Of a DNA stretch of 64,000 nt, positions 36,141 to 47,501 are shown piece after piece. Source of the DNA: Hemileia vastatrix (Eukaryota > Basidiomycota > Pucciniomycetes > Pucciniales > Zaghouaniaceae); contig JASXTE010000001.1 of the NCBI GenBank assembly GCA_030280995.1, forward strand, positions 11,131,001 through 11,195,000. The letters are read 5' to 3'. Position numbers and translations under genes: made by a program. Under the pieces are notes generated by a model. It was given only the letters and a program-made list of their open reading frames with translations. It was not told where the DNA came from and searched no databases. Every line of letters starts with the position of its first letter. Within the stretch, counting starts at the first letter, position 1.

Positions 36141-36256
36141 CTTGAAAAGACGCAGTGTCTTTTTGGCACATCACTTCAATCACAATTCAAGTCATGTTCT
36201 TGAAAAGATGCTGTGTCTTGTTGGCACATGACTTCAACTTCAATTCAAGAATTAAA
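36141..36256 (+). repeat. 58 bp tandem duplication
   Basis: Two diverged copies of a 58 bp unit beginning CTTGAAAAGA (36141 and 36199), sharing GGCACAT and ACTTCAA blocks. Confidence 0.8.
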
Positions 36257-36257
36257 A

Positions 36258-36720
36258 CAGTGAGAAAAAATTCAAAAAAAATGCAAAAAAACCAAAAACA
36301 CCAGAAGACACATCAAAAAAATGTAAAAAAAATTCAAAAAAATTCAAAAAAAAAACAAAAAATTAAAAAAAATTAAAAAAAAAAATATACAAAAAATACA
36401 AAAAAATCTAAAAAAATCAGAAAAAATCAGAAAACTTCAAAAAAATCCAAAAAAAAAAAAAAAAAAATGCAAAGAGCTAAAAAGAAAATCCTAAAATTCA
36501 AAAAAATTTAAAAAACTTAAAAGAAGTGCTATCAAATCCCAAAAAATTCATAAAAATTATTTAAAGGCCAAAAAAAATCTAACAATAATCTAACAAAACT
36601 AAAAATTCTGAATATCAATAGAAAATTAAGAAATAATTTTAATAATCAGCAACAACTAAAAAAAGCTTAATAAATTTTAAAAGTAGAATAAAAAATTTGA
36701 TACAAGTGAAAAAATCCAGG
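36258..36720 (+). repeat. A-rich low-complexity tract
   Basis: Long runs of A broken by TTC, ATC or GC, an irregular (AAAAATTC)-like repeat. The lysine-rich open frame across it (36155-36376) is an artefact. Confidence 0.85.
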
Positions 36721-37074
36721 AAAATTTTCCCAAAATTAATAAAACAGAAAGTAAGATAAATATTTCTTTTTTTTAAAGATTTTTGGTATTCATATATTTT
36801 TTAATAGAAAATTCTTGACTCATACCAACTCCTGCTTTTTTTTAAAAAGAAAATTGATGCATTTATGATAAAAATTTTGAACCTTAATCCATGAGGCAAC
36901 CATTCTTCCAAAAAATAGGGCCACTGGAGTTACTACTGAGGTTACTCTTGGGGTAGTCTGAGGGACAAAAAATGACTTGCCTACAAGTCATCTTATATTT
37001 TACCCTGTGTATGTTTTTAGAACTTTATAGGTAAGGATAAGTACTTTATTTTGACTGAATGATCATGTTTTGTA

Positions 37075-38127
37075 ATATTAAAAAACACTTCATTACCTCT
37101 TTCACAGTTTATATTGTCCATAGTCAAAATTGTTGTTGAATAAAACCCCACCAGATTTGTAATACTCCAAATACTTGCTCAATGTCTTTTTGTGAAGCTT
37201 CTTGTAGTTTGGATTAGTATTGACTTGCTTCTTCTTGCTGGTGTGGTATAGTCTTGAAAAGTGTTGACCAAGGTGGATAAATGCCATCTGCAAGGTAATA
37301 AACATTTTTTTATCTGTGATTGTTTATTTTGAATCACACTTCACCATGATTACCAGCCAATAGTTTTTCAAATATTTTGCTTTGATGGAGAACATTAATG
37401 TCATTTAGAGCACCTGGAGTTCTGAAAAAAATTTCAAAAGTATAGATTCTTGCTGTTAACAGCTTCCAAAATTTTTTTTGGTTTATACTCTTTCCCTTGA
37501 AGATAGCCAGCCCAAGCTTCTGGACAGTTTTTCCACTCTCAGTGCAATCCACCAATTGATCCAAGACAGCAAGGAAAACCACACTCTTCATACTCCTTCA
37601 AAATAACGTGTTTCTCTTCATATATACTGACTAAATCTTTTATGGAATGCTTGAGTGGTCTGAGGGCAGTTGTTTCAACAATATGTACATACTCATCAGT
37701 GCTATCAGCCAAGATCCCAAAAGCAGGTTGTTGTAAAGTAGATGTTATCTTTTTCTGTGTTGATAAGCTTAATTGACCACAACTTTCCTAAAAATATTAA
37801 TTTAATAAAATTTTGATTAGTAAGAATGATAAAATACTTTGCTTACCTTTTTCCATAATCAAAAAGAGTTATGTCTTTGTAAGTCATCAGAAATCTTGTT
37901 AGATAAATCCCTGGTCATACAGAAACATTTCTCAAAAACAATATTTTCTTATGTAAAGATGGGGTTAAAGTAGTCATTCATTAGTTTTGATGGCCTTCTA
38001 GACAATTTCAATTGAGTATTTCTTTTTTTAGTCTTGATATAGTGGTTTTTTGATTGTTGAAGAGATATGAAATGACATAGTTCCCTTCTTCCATTTCAAG
38101 TAGTTCATCAACTATGTTAAAAGCCAT
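37075..38127 (-). pseudogene. PIF/Harbinger transposase, pseudogene 1
   Basis: Degenerate minus-strand transposase of the Harbinger DDE type. From the Met at 38127: MAFNIVDELLEMEEG, then, across breaks, STDEYVHIVETTALRPLKH, ECGFPCCLGSIGGLH (where the DCxHW-type motif is expected), AWAGY, YKPKKILEAV, FFRTPGALNDINVLHQS and a final LADG-like and ERAFGVLQ-like region. Open pieces lie at 37334-37591 and 37102-37305. At least five frame breaks make it inactive. A functional copy would cut at element ends with a DDE triad, usually with a Myb-like partner; one (also broken) lies divergently at 39262. Confidence 0.75.
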
Positions 38128-38326
38128 GAGAAGGAAAAAAGTATTAAGTTTTAATGAATATGTGCCAAAATTCAATGGTTGAATGTTAACTAAATGCAGT
38201 GAATAGTAAAAAAATCCTGCATAGGGTGGTTGTATATGGAAATTCATTATGAAATGACCCAAGTAGCATGCAATAATACATTTATTTTTTACCAAAATGG
38301 TGGTAGATGCCCTTATTAACATATTA

Positions 38327-38774
38327 GGGGGTATCAATGTTCAGGGATCTGCAATTAGGGATCAGGAATTTTTTTTTCCGGGATCAGACATTATTAATTG
38401 CAGAAGATTCTTATCCACTAGCCCCGGGGCTAGTGGATAAAGAATCAATTATAATGCATTATCCCGCCTCTTATACACCAATTTCCATTTCTAATGCCTG
38501 ATCTCAAACTCATAACATCCATGAGGAATATCCAGAGAGTAGTCCAAGATGTGGTTATGGCAGAAAGTTGTGCAACATGTGGTTATGACAGAAAGCTGTC
38601 CAAGATGTGGTTATGAAAAATTGAGTAGAAAAATTTCGGATAAGAGGTGAACATTGACACGTAAAGTGTCTAATAACTCAATTATTAGCAAAAATAATTG
38701 CAGAATATAATTGGGGTATAAGGATTTTTATCTGCAATTAATTTAATTGCGGATCGGTCAACATTGATACCCCC
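38327..38774. mobile_element. Short TIR element (GGGGGTATCAATG family), copy 2
   Basis: 448 bp with ends GGGGGTATCAATGTTC and CAACATTGATACCCCC, flanked by TATTA on both sides (38322-38326, 38775-38779). It contains a perfect 30 bp palindrome (38411-38440) centred on CCCCGGGG. The ends match the 1497-1695 element. It has no coding capacity. Confidence 0.8.
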
Positions 38775-39261
38775 TATTAATGAGAGGTAGTATTCATTAT
38801 CAAGAAACAAATTTCATGAATAAGTTAAAAATTACATTTCAAAATTTGTAGTCTTGAAAACTGTACTCATTTGTCTTGCTTAACTCTCACTAGTAAAACA
38901 CTTGTTAGAGCATCTACCTCCATGTCAATAAATTGCATTGGAATGTATATTTTACTGCATTTTGATTTGAACCTTAACCCTCTTTTCATTAAATGTCTCT
39001 ATTAACTACTTAATGCAGAATGCACTTTAGGCTGTCAACTAAAGCTACTGAGCCCCTTTTGACCTCCTTGGGTAATTCAATGTTCTTCCTGTCAATTCTA
39101 TTCACCCCAACTTGTAGCTTCTGAACACTTTAACGTGTCACTACTTATTTTAGCAAAAATTTTTCATATTATAATTCACAACTGTTACTACAAAACCCTT
39201 CTATTAACACATTTTCCCCAATTCCAACCTTGCCCTAAAACTCCTAAATTATTCTAACATT

Positions 39262-40275
39262 ATGAAATTGTCTGAATCTAAGAAAAAGCAATCCACTAAT
39301 TGGAACAAAAAATTATAGGAGAAGTTATCAATCTCCTGGATTCATGTCAGTGAGTAACCTGAATTTGAAACTTACCAATCTGGTAAAATATTTTATAAGA
39401 AAATTAAAGCACATTTCAACCAATTCAGTTCTGTGCACTACTGGGAGTATGATAAAATCAGAATAAGGTCAGTTTCAGGTTACAAAGAATTTTTTTAAAT
39501 TATTTTACACTAAATTTTTTAACAATATAGATAGCAGGCTCTCAACATGGCAACCCTTAAGTTTAGCTCTATCTACTACTCAATCAAAATGAATCCTACA
39601 AGTGGAACCTCACCAAGTGAATGGTTACAAACTGCCTTATCTCTTTATCAAGACCAAAAATAGTCAGCTTTTAAAAGTCTTCCTTCCTGGGAAAATTTAA
39701 AGTTTGCTACAAAGTGGCTACTTGAATCAACTAAGGTCCCACATAGTGTAACAGTCGATTTGTCTGGGAATGAAAGCAATGAGAATGAAGAATTTAATAT
39801 TGACCTGCCTACACCTTTTTCAGCTTCTAGTGGGTTTACAGTCTTTCCAATTGGGATCAAAGCTGAAAAGAAAAGGCACCTAACTGAAGGAATGGAAGAT
39901 GATAGATCCTTACTCACTTTCCACTTCAATGAACTTTTGAAAAATGTGTAACTGCCATAAGTGACACAAATAGGCTAACTGAGTGAAGAAATGAACTGAC
40001 AAGAGAGAATATTTAATTAAAAAAGTTTTGGTTATTGATTGAAGAAGAAAGAATAGAAATTGTGAAAATAAAGATAGCTTTTAAGGAAAAAAAACTAGAT
40101 ATTAGAGAAAGACAACTGCAACTTTCAGAAAGAAACTGTAGAATAAATGAGGAGAATTCTGTAAGTTAAATGATGGCTATTGATCTTAAAAATTTACACT
40201 CAAAAGAAAAATATTGTGAGAAAGAATACAACTTAGTTATTTTACAAAGTATGAAAGAAAAGTTAAAAAAAAGGT
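39262..40275 (+). pseudogene. Myb/NAM-associated type protein, pseudogene 2
   Basis: Starts ATG 39262. Exon 1 reads STNWNKKL, ISWIHVSE, YQSGKIFYKKIKAHFNQF (SANT/Myb-like), with two in-frame stops. It is followed by a GT-AG interval at 39468-39530, then KFSSIYYSIKMNPTSGTSPSEWLQT and FKSLPSWENLKFATKW, the core of NAM-associated proteins; then an acidic part (39760-39951) and a broken helical tail. The splice position corresponds to that of pseudogene 1. It is divergent from the Harbinger transposase at 37075-38127, the usual two-gene plan of Harbinger elements. Not functional. Confidence 0.68.
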
Positions 40276-41102
40276 AGGTTAGTAATGATAGTTATACCTT
40301 TAAATAAGATGAAACAGATGTGTTTGTTTTAGGATAAATCTTTTTTCAGTATATGAAATATATCTAAAATTAAAGGTTTGCATAAAAAGAAAAGAAGAAA
40401 ATATTTCATGTTTCAAATGAAAATAATTTATGACTTATTTTCAGAGTGGTCTCTTGGTCTAGAAGGTACTTTCAGCAGTTCAACGGCAATGAAGGGTAGG
40501 AAAACTCAAGAATTCAATATTTGCATACATAGAGAACTTTCTTTGTTTTAATCAATTATAAGGTAAGATTTGTAAATATTTTTATTACTTTAAGACTTCA
40601 AATATTTAATTGTAAATATTCAGAGATAGTTAATAGTAGTACTAGAGTTGTGTATATAAAATTGTAATAAATTTAAAGTATTGAATGAATCAAAAACAGC
40701 CAAATTGAGGTGCCTTATATAGGCAAGAAGAGAGAGAAAAATATGGTACTACCTCCTACAAACAAGAGTATCATAGGGAGAAGATCTCACATTAAAATAT
40801 TTCAAAATTAAAATGCTCCTTCTAGAATGAATGTTTCATATACAGTATTTTCTGCATATGTCAAGATAAATAAAAATATTTGATTTTTTTTAATATTCAG
40901 TATTGGTATACTTTAGTCTACTTTTCAGCTGTCATGAGGACACTGCCAAGGAATGATAAGTGAGGGAAAGTTTATAATTATATATTTAATTTAATTTTAC
41001 TTATTAATTAGTTAAAAAATTATATTTAACTTATAAAGTAAATATAACAAATAAAGTGAGAGATAAAGGTGTGGTTCTACTCAAGTAAAATTTTTAACTA
41101 TA
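40276..41102. other. AT-rich stretch, no gene recognised
   Basis: Mostly A/T runs. Nothing assignable. Confidence 0.45.
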
Positions 41103-41132
41103 TACTGGGTAGTTCTAGTAGCCTGGCTGACA
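41103..41132 (-). repeat. 30 bp terminal-type repeat (right partner)
   Basis: TACTGGGTAG...GCCTGGCTGACA, the inverted partner of 20378-20407. The bases outside both copies also share an AGTCTACT block in inverted order, so the homology may run beyond the ends. Confidence 0.45.
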
Positions 41133-41640
41133 CTTATAGTCTACTCAAAAGGAAATAAGGCTACTAGTATAAAGGGGGTAATTAATATAAAATTTCAAGA
41201 TGAGAAGATATCTGAGAGAAAATTTTAATTTTGAGGCATTTTTTTATATTAAAATCTGAGGCTGATGGGGCAGAAAGACACAGCCAAGGTCTGTCTGTGT
41301 TCAAGAATATTTGGCGGAGGATATTTAAAAAAAAACAAATGAGTAGTTAGCTTGAGGAAAGATTACAAAAAATGTGATAAGGGATAATTAAAGAAGAATA
41401 AAAAGTTGTATACATACTTTAATAAAAAAGTGTTAGTGTTAGGTGAGATTGTAAAGCAGGTGATAAGGATGAACAAATATATATTTAATAAATAATATAG
41501 TTACTTTTAAGTTTGTAAATAAATAGGAATAAAAAATTGTCCGCATGATTTAATTTTATATATCTTTTATTATCTTAATATATATATTGTATGGAAAATA
41601 AATAATAAAATAATTAAACATAATAATTTGTGTGTAATTT
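41133..41640 (+). repeat. Diverged direct copy of the palindrome arm
   Basis: 41143-41340 resembles 41870-42075 in the same orientation (GGAAATAAGG, CCAAGGTCTGTCTGTG and GATATTT blocks in order). The rest is AT-rich with nothing assignable. Confidence 0.55.
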
Positions 41641-43265
41641 ATAAAGATATTTAGTAAAATAAATTTAAATTATTAGAATATTTAATTTCACATAATTTAC
41701 AATTATTTTTAATGATATATATAAATATTATTAAAATATATAAATATATATTTAATTATAAAATATAATATTATCTAATACAAATATTAATAGAAATTTT
41801 TACTTATATTTAAATAGTTGCATGTAAAAAGAGATATAAAAGAAAAACTACCTTTAAAATGAAAATTCTTAAAGTCTTAAACTCTACTCTAAAGCAATAA
41901 GGCTAAAATTATAAAAGGGGAAATTAATATATAATTGCAAGATTAGAAAAGATCTGAGAAAAAATGGGCATTTGGAGGTGTGTTTTTATATTCAAATCTG
42001 GGTCAGGTGGGGTAGCAAGACATGGCCAAGGTCTGTCTGTGATCTGGAAATTTTGGAAGAGAATATCTGAAAAAAAATGATATAATGAGATGAGGCTATA
42101 AAATAGGAGATAAGAGAGAGAGAAAAAATATTAGCAAGATTAAAAAAAGGTGAGAGAGAAAAAAACTCACCTTGAGTGACCATAGAATATTTGAGCATCC
42201 TCTTGGATAAGGATGATCCAGAAATAGTCTATTCTTGCAAAGAGAAAACACCTCATTCAGGAGTTAAGCATTTTTTCCTACCCTCCATATTCTGTTGCCC
42301 GATCATCCTTGTTCACCAAGATGGGAATAATGGGTTTTCCTGTTAGGTCATTTTGGGTGTATCCAGCAGCTTCAGTAAAAGTAAATGAAGTAGGATACAC
42401 CCAAAAGAACTAACAGGTAAACCTGTCGTTTCCAACCTTGCTCACAAGGATAATCCAGAAAAAGCCTATGGTTGGTAAGAAAAAATGCTTCACTCTTGAA
42501 TGAGGTATTTTTCCTTTCCAACCATAGACTATTACCAAATCATCCTTGTCCATAAGAATGCGCAAATAGTCTATGGTCCCTCAAGGTGAGTTTTTTTCTC
42601 TCTCTCCTTTTTTTTAATCTCACTAATATTTTTTTCTCTCTTATCCCCTATTTTTTAATCATTCCTCATTCTAAATTTTTTTCTTTTCAGATATTCTCTT
42701 CCAAAAATTCCAGAACATAGACAGACCTTTTCCAAGTCCTTCTACCCCACCAGACCCAGATTTGAATATAAAAACACACCTCCAAATACCCATTTTTTCT
42801 CAGATCTTTTCTTCTCTTGCAATTATATATTAATTTCACCTTTTATTATTGTAGCCTTATTTCCTTTTGAGTAGAGTCTAAGGCTTTAATAATTTTCATT
42901 TTAAAAGTAAGTTTTTTTATATCTCTTTTTAAATGCAACTATTTAAATATATGTATTTTTTATTAATATTTATATTAGATGATATTATATTTTTTAATTA
43001 AATATATATTTATATATTGCAACAATCTTTATATATATTGGGTGGTTTCAGTCCTGGAAAATTGGTACTTAAATCTGACCAAATCAGCACTTATCTAAGT
43101 GTGAGTTTCTGAAGCACACTAGCCCCAAGGCTGGCTGATTTCAAAAGTGAAATAAGTCATTTATTTCACTCAAATCCACAGTTTCTCAACCAAAAGTGCT
43201 GGTTTCAAAATTCTCACTAGTCTCCCTCTCTCTCACCTTCCTTGTTTATATACATGGCTCTATCT

Positions 43266-43504
43266 CACTACGCAATATAGGGGGTGGACTTGCTAGCAAG
43301 TTCTCAACCTGAGCTTAGATGGAACTCAGACTAAACCCATACTGAACTCTACTTAAACAACCAGCTAAAACTGTTCTTCTGAGTGGTGTTCATCCCTGAT
43401 TGTATGGTTTCTTTATCAATAACTCAATGTGTGTTCAATTTTTGGTGAGTTTGGGTCCAAGGTTGTGGACTTTCTAGCAAGTTGGTCCCCCATATTGTGT
43501 GGTG
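43266..43504. mobile_element. CACTA-like MITE, copy 4
   Basis: 239 bp, ends CACTACGCAATATAG and CATATTGTGTGGTG, flanked by TCT (43263-43265, 43505-43507). Same orientation as copy 1. The palindromic core is GGACTTGCTAGCAAGTTC here. Confidence 0.82.
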
Positions 43505-44143
43505 TCTCTAGTAATAGCTCTTGTGTATACCATTGAATGGCCCCATCTGATTATCCCCTATCCTACTTCCACCTCTACTTTCCTTTATTAACATTATCCA
43601 CTTGCACCTCCTTTCACCCCTAACCCTTTTGTTCCTCCCCTTTCAATTCCCCTCTTCCTCTCACTCCACTCTTCTTTTTTATGGAATATTGAATGCTTAT
43701 TTAACCAGAATGTTTCAGGGCAATATCTTGAATATTATTGGTCAGTACAATTTCCCTTTAACAATGTTGTTTGATCACTAATGAGTGAGTCAGAAAAAGG
43801 ATGGCAAAATTTTGCATAATTAATATGTTTGTGTTTATTTACACAATAGATAAGGGCAGAGTTGTCAAGTGGTAAAAGGCTATTTCAGCCTAACTATGAA
43901 TCTCATAATACTTGTTGTCTTTTCACTTTGAGCAAGACATTTGACAACATCCACATACACCTCAAATGCTATTTTATAGTTTTAAATCACTGTGATCAGA
44001 GGAGATTCATTCTCTTCATGTGCAAGTCATGTAAAATATAATGAATTAATGAAAAATAAAAACATTAAGTTTATGATAAGTTCAAACTTAAAATCTTTGA
44101 TGGCAGTGGTAATGAGTGAAGAGGTGGTAGTGGTAGTGAGCAA

Positions 44144-44450
44144 GGAGGAGGAGGAGGAGGAGGAGGAGGAGGAGGAGGAGGAGGAGGTGGAGGTGGAGGT
44201 GGAGGAGGAGGAGGAGGAGGAGGAGGAGGAGGAGGAGAAGGAGGAGGAGGAGAAGGAGGAGGAGGAGGAGGAGGAGGAGGAGGAGGAGGAGGGGGAGAAG
44301 GAGGAGGAGGAGGAGGAGGAGGAGGAGGAGGAGGAGGAGGAGGAGGAGGAGGAGGAGGAGGAGGAGGAGGAGGAGGAGGAGAAGGAGGAGAAGGAGGAGA
44401 AGGAGGAGGAGGAGAAGGAGGAGAAGGAGGAGAAGGAGGAGGAGGAGGAA
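44144..44450 (+). repeat. (GGA)n purine array
   Basis: About 300 bp of GGA units with scattered GAA, GTG and GGG variants. It produces three artefactual open frames (poly-Glu on plus; poly-Ser and poly-Pro on minus). A pure purine strand this long can form triplex or G-quadruplex structures. Confidence 0.97.
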
Positions 44451-44970
44451 GAGGTGGTGGTGGTGGTTGTGAGAGAGGTAGAAGAGGTGGTTGTGGTGTG
44501 AGTGGTGGCATACAAGGTGGAGGGAAAGGGGGGAGAGGTGGAAAAATTTACCAAAATTAAAACAGAAGACATACCTAAATGATCAAGAAAGAATAGAGAA
44601 AAAGAAACAATACTTAAAAAAAAGAAGTAAAAAAAACTTACCAATGGTCAGAAAAGGGGGGATCAGATAACAATGTTTAAATTTGAAAAAAAATTGTGAG
44701 AACAGGATCTATAAAGCACAAACTAAAAAGGGGAATGTGTAGTGAGAATTAATTGAGCAAGAAAATTTATGATTTGAGGTCAGAAATGAAACTCATTTTG
44801 AAATAGGTGACTTTTTTGTAAAATTTAAGTGCCAATTTGGTTTAAGATCTGCACTTAAGTTAAGTGTTGATTTTCCAGAACTGACAACCCCTATTATTAA
44901 AAATAACTATATGTTATGTGCAATTATATATTTAAATAATTAAAATTTATGTTACTAAATATCTTTATTA

Positions 44971-46540
44971 GGGGGTTCTGGTTTTGGCAAATCCACACTT
45001 AAAGATCTGCACGTAAATTTGACCAAATCTGCACTTGTTTAAGTGCAGATTTATGAAACACACTAGCCCCAAAATTGGTGGATTTCCAAATGATATAAGT
45101 CTCTTATTTCACTAAAATATGAACTTTCTCAACCATAAGTGCTGATTTCACCATATCTCCCCATTTGGTGATTTTTCAGAACCATCCTATTCATACACAG
45201 CACTCCACAGCATAACACTTTATAACTCAGAACATTGTACATCATTTACCTTTTTATACCATATAAGAGTCATGCCTTTCTCACTCTCCAATTGTGATAA
45301 GCTAAATCAAGCAATAAATTTCATAGCTCTTGATCTCCTCTTTGAATCTGATTGAACTTTTGATTCTTATCTTAAAGATGATTTTATTTTTTTATGAAAA
45401 ATGGCCAGAAAAAGTTACTTTCTTCCTAGAAAGCCTCAAGTACTTCATACCCCCAAGTACACCATTCAAACCCTTCTTAAGGTATCTGTACCCAGTATTA
45501 GAATATTTTTCAGAGCTTCTCAGGAATGTTTCCTTAAATTGCTTGAGCTTATTAAGGACCACCCTATCTTTCACAATAATTCTCAAAAACCACAACATGA
45601 TCATTCAATTCAATTGGCCATCATACTATCCCATTTGCATTCCAATGGTAATAGAGCTTCCCATAAGTTTTTGGAAAATGTCATTGATTTAGGGTATGGC
45701 TCTGTTAGCACTTATACAAAGTGATGCATCACTGCTATCAACTCCTTGGAACTAAACTTCCCACCTAGCCAACTAAAGAGGATATGACTTTAATAATCTC
45801 AGGTTATGCAAGCAGTGGGCTTCCCAGGGTGTGTTGGTTTTGTTGATGGTACTACTATTCCTTTGAGTCAGAAACCTTCTCAAGATGTAAACAATTACTT
45901 TAACTGTAAAAAGAGGTGGCTATTTTTAATTCCATTCCTTCTTTTTCTTTCATTCTAATACAAGAAACTATATCTTCACTATAGATACTCAAGCTCCTTT
46001 CAGCTTATATGTGATGTGAAAAAAATTTATATCTTTCTTTGCTGGCTATCCTGGTTCATGTCATGACACCTACTTTTTTCAAAGAATGCAAATTTAAAAA
46101 GAACCTGAAAAATTCTTTGATGAAGATCAGTATCTTCTTGCAGATTCTGCTTATGTGAATGGAAAGTATGTACTTCCTGCTTTTTGGGGAGCAGCATCTT
46201 AAAACAGTCAAAATGCTAAGTTCAACAATCATTTGGCAAAGTCAAGAGTCTGTATTGAACATTATATTGGAATCTTGAATGTTTGTTTTTCAAGTTTAAG
46301 GGAATTAAGAAGTCCTCTTAGAAATATGTCCAAAATGGAGGCAGTGATCAACTTGATTCTGTGTTTCACTATACTTCATAACCTACTTTCTGACCTCAAA
46401 GATCATTGGTTAGAGTTGTATGAAGATAAAATAGTTGAAACACCTCCCACTATCTCCAACACTTATATTTCTCAAACCACTAGCATACAGGAAGAAATTC
46501 TTCAAATCACACTAGCACATTGGGAGATTGAGTGATTTTT
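44971..46540 (+). mobile_element. Harbinger-like element, left end and gene region
   Basis: The end GGGGGTTCTGGTTTTGGC is preceded by TATTA (44966-44970). Subterminal blocks match 43041-43220. A broken transposase follows. I find no matching right end before element D begins at 47502, so the right end is either lost or lies beyond elements D and E. Confidence 0.62.
45401..46535 (+). pseudogene. PIF/Harbinger transposase, pseudogene 2
   Basis: From ATG 45401: MARKSYFLPRKPQ, then FFRASQECFLKLLELIKDHP and GNRASHKFLENVIDLGYGSVSTYTK, ended by a stop at 45722. After breaks, VGFPGCVGFVDGTTIPLSQKP (first catalytic Asp in VDGT), GYPGSCHDTYFF (second Asp) and LLADSAYVNGKYVLPAF follow. The open piece 46233-46535 carries AKSRVCIEHYIGILNVCFSS, where the catalytic Glu is in IEH, and a C-terminal tail. 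It is a different Harbinger lineage from pseudogene 1, with the HARBI1-like VDGT and GYPGSCHD spelling. At least four breaks; inactive. Confidence 0.78.
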
Positions 46541-47501
46541 TCTTAAATTATTACAATTTTCACTTCATTTTTATCTACTATTAATCTTTCTTCCCACTGG
46601 GATATGCTCCATCATTATGCCAATAATACTCCAAATTTTATCAATAAAACCCTTTTAATTTTTTTCATACTCTTCAAATGATAAAGTTGCATGTATCACA
46701 CCCTTGTTTTGTAATTTTATTTTTACATATTGACTTTTATGTTGAATTTTAAGTAAAATTCTCATTTTTCTTGTACCTTTTGTTTTTGGTCACCACCTCA
46801 ACATGAAATAACATATTTTCAGCTATCACATGAATTTTGAGTCATTCTTTTTTCATTAATTCCTTATATCCTTTTTATCTTCTCCTGAAAAATCACTCAA
46901 ACATTTTGGTTTCATTTATTTTCTCATCTCATCTCTCCAGGTAAGTCATTTTATTCATTTCCTTTGATTTTTTGTTTGCTACTTATTATTTTTATTTTTA
47001 TTTTTTTTGTTTTCTTCTGTTTTCTTTTTTTTGTAAGTGGTTATTTTTCTTGTTTTCAAGGTTAAATTAAATTATTTTTTCTTTCTCTCCCTTTTTTATC
47101 TTTTTTTTGCCTTCCATCATCCCCTCTTTATCCCTCCTTAGCCTGGTAACTATCCCAATTTTCCCCTCCTTGGTATCATCATTCCCAACTCTCCCTTATA
47201 TTTGGCTGCCTATAACCCCCCTTTCCTTCCTCCTTGTCTGTCTCAAACCCCCCCTGCACCTGCTTCAAACCTCCCCTACACCCACTTCTACTTCCCCCTC
47301 CTCCCTATTTGCTTATTAACAAACAATTGATAACAATCATTTGTCAACTAACAAACAATTGATAACAATCATTTGTTAACTAACAAACAAAAGATAAAAA
47401 TTGTTAGTTATTAAATGAACAGGTTGGGAGGGGTTAAGGGAGGGTTTTTAAGTGGGTCTAGGATCAGTTTGAGAGGGGGTGGTTTATGGGGTTTGAAGAA
47501 G
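46536..47501. other. T/C-rich stretch without a gene
   Basis: Pyrimidine-rich on the plus strand with no recognisable coding region. It contains a small tandem repeat at 47318-47398. The Pro/Leu/Ser-rich open frame 47107-47319 reflects base composition only. Confidence 0.5.
47318..47398 (+). repeat. 32 bp tandem repeat
   Basis: Two and a half copies of a 32 bp unit beginning AACAAACAATTGATAACAAT (47318, 47350, partial from 47382). Confidence 0.88.

Larger units (their letters stand above)
43041..44891. mobile_element. Non-autonomous Harbinger-like element
   Basis: Imperfect inverted ends: GGTTTCAGTCCTGGAAAAT at the left, and ATTTTCCAGAACTGACAACCCC at the right with the blocks in inverted order. 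Flanks are TATTG (43036-43040) and TATTA (44892-44896). The first 170 bp match the start of the transposase-bearing element at 44971 (ACACTAGCCCCAA, TTATTTCACT, TTCTCAACCA blocks), so both belong to one family. Its interior holds a CACTA-like MITE and a GGA array and no transposase. Confidence 0.72.
41641..44970. repeat. Long palindrome, right arm split by an insertion
   Basis: The left arm (41641-42364) is complementary to 42392-43040 plus 44892-44970, around a 27 bp spacer. Inner arms share GGTGTATCC and CCTGTTAG blocks, middle arms share CAAGGTCTGTCTG, outer arms are AT-rich. A Harbinger-like non-autonomous element splits the right arm; the left arm gives the empty site. The right arm stops at another Harbinger-like end at 44971. 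Confidence 0.78.

Noticed and set aside
36155..36376. Lysine-rich 73-residue frame
   Set aside because: Translation of an A-rich tract.
39648..39929. 93-residue minus-strand frame
   Set aside because: Antisense to the Myb/NAM pseudogene, which has recognisable motifs on the plus strand.
43992..44644. Long open frames of poly-Glu, poly-Ser and poly-Pro
   Set aside because: They are three readings of one GGA array; there is no non-repetitive domain.
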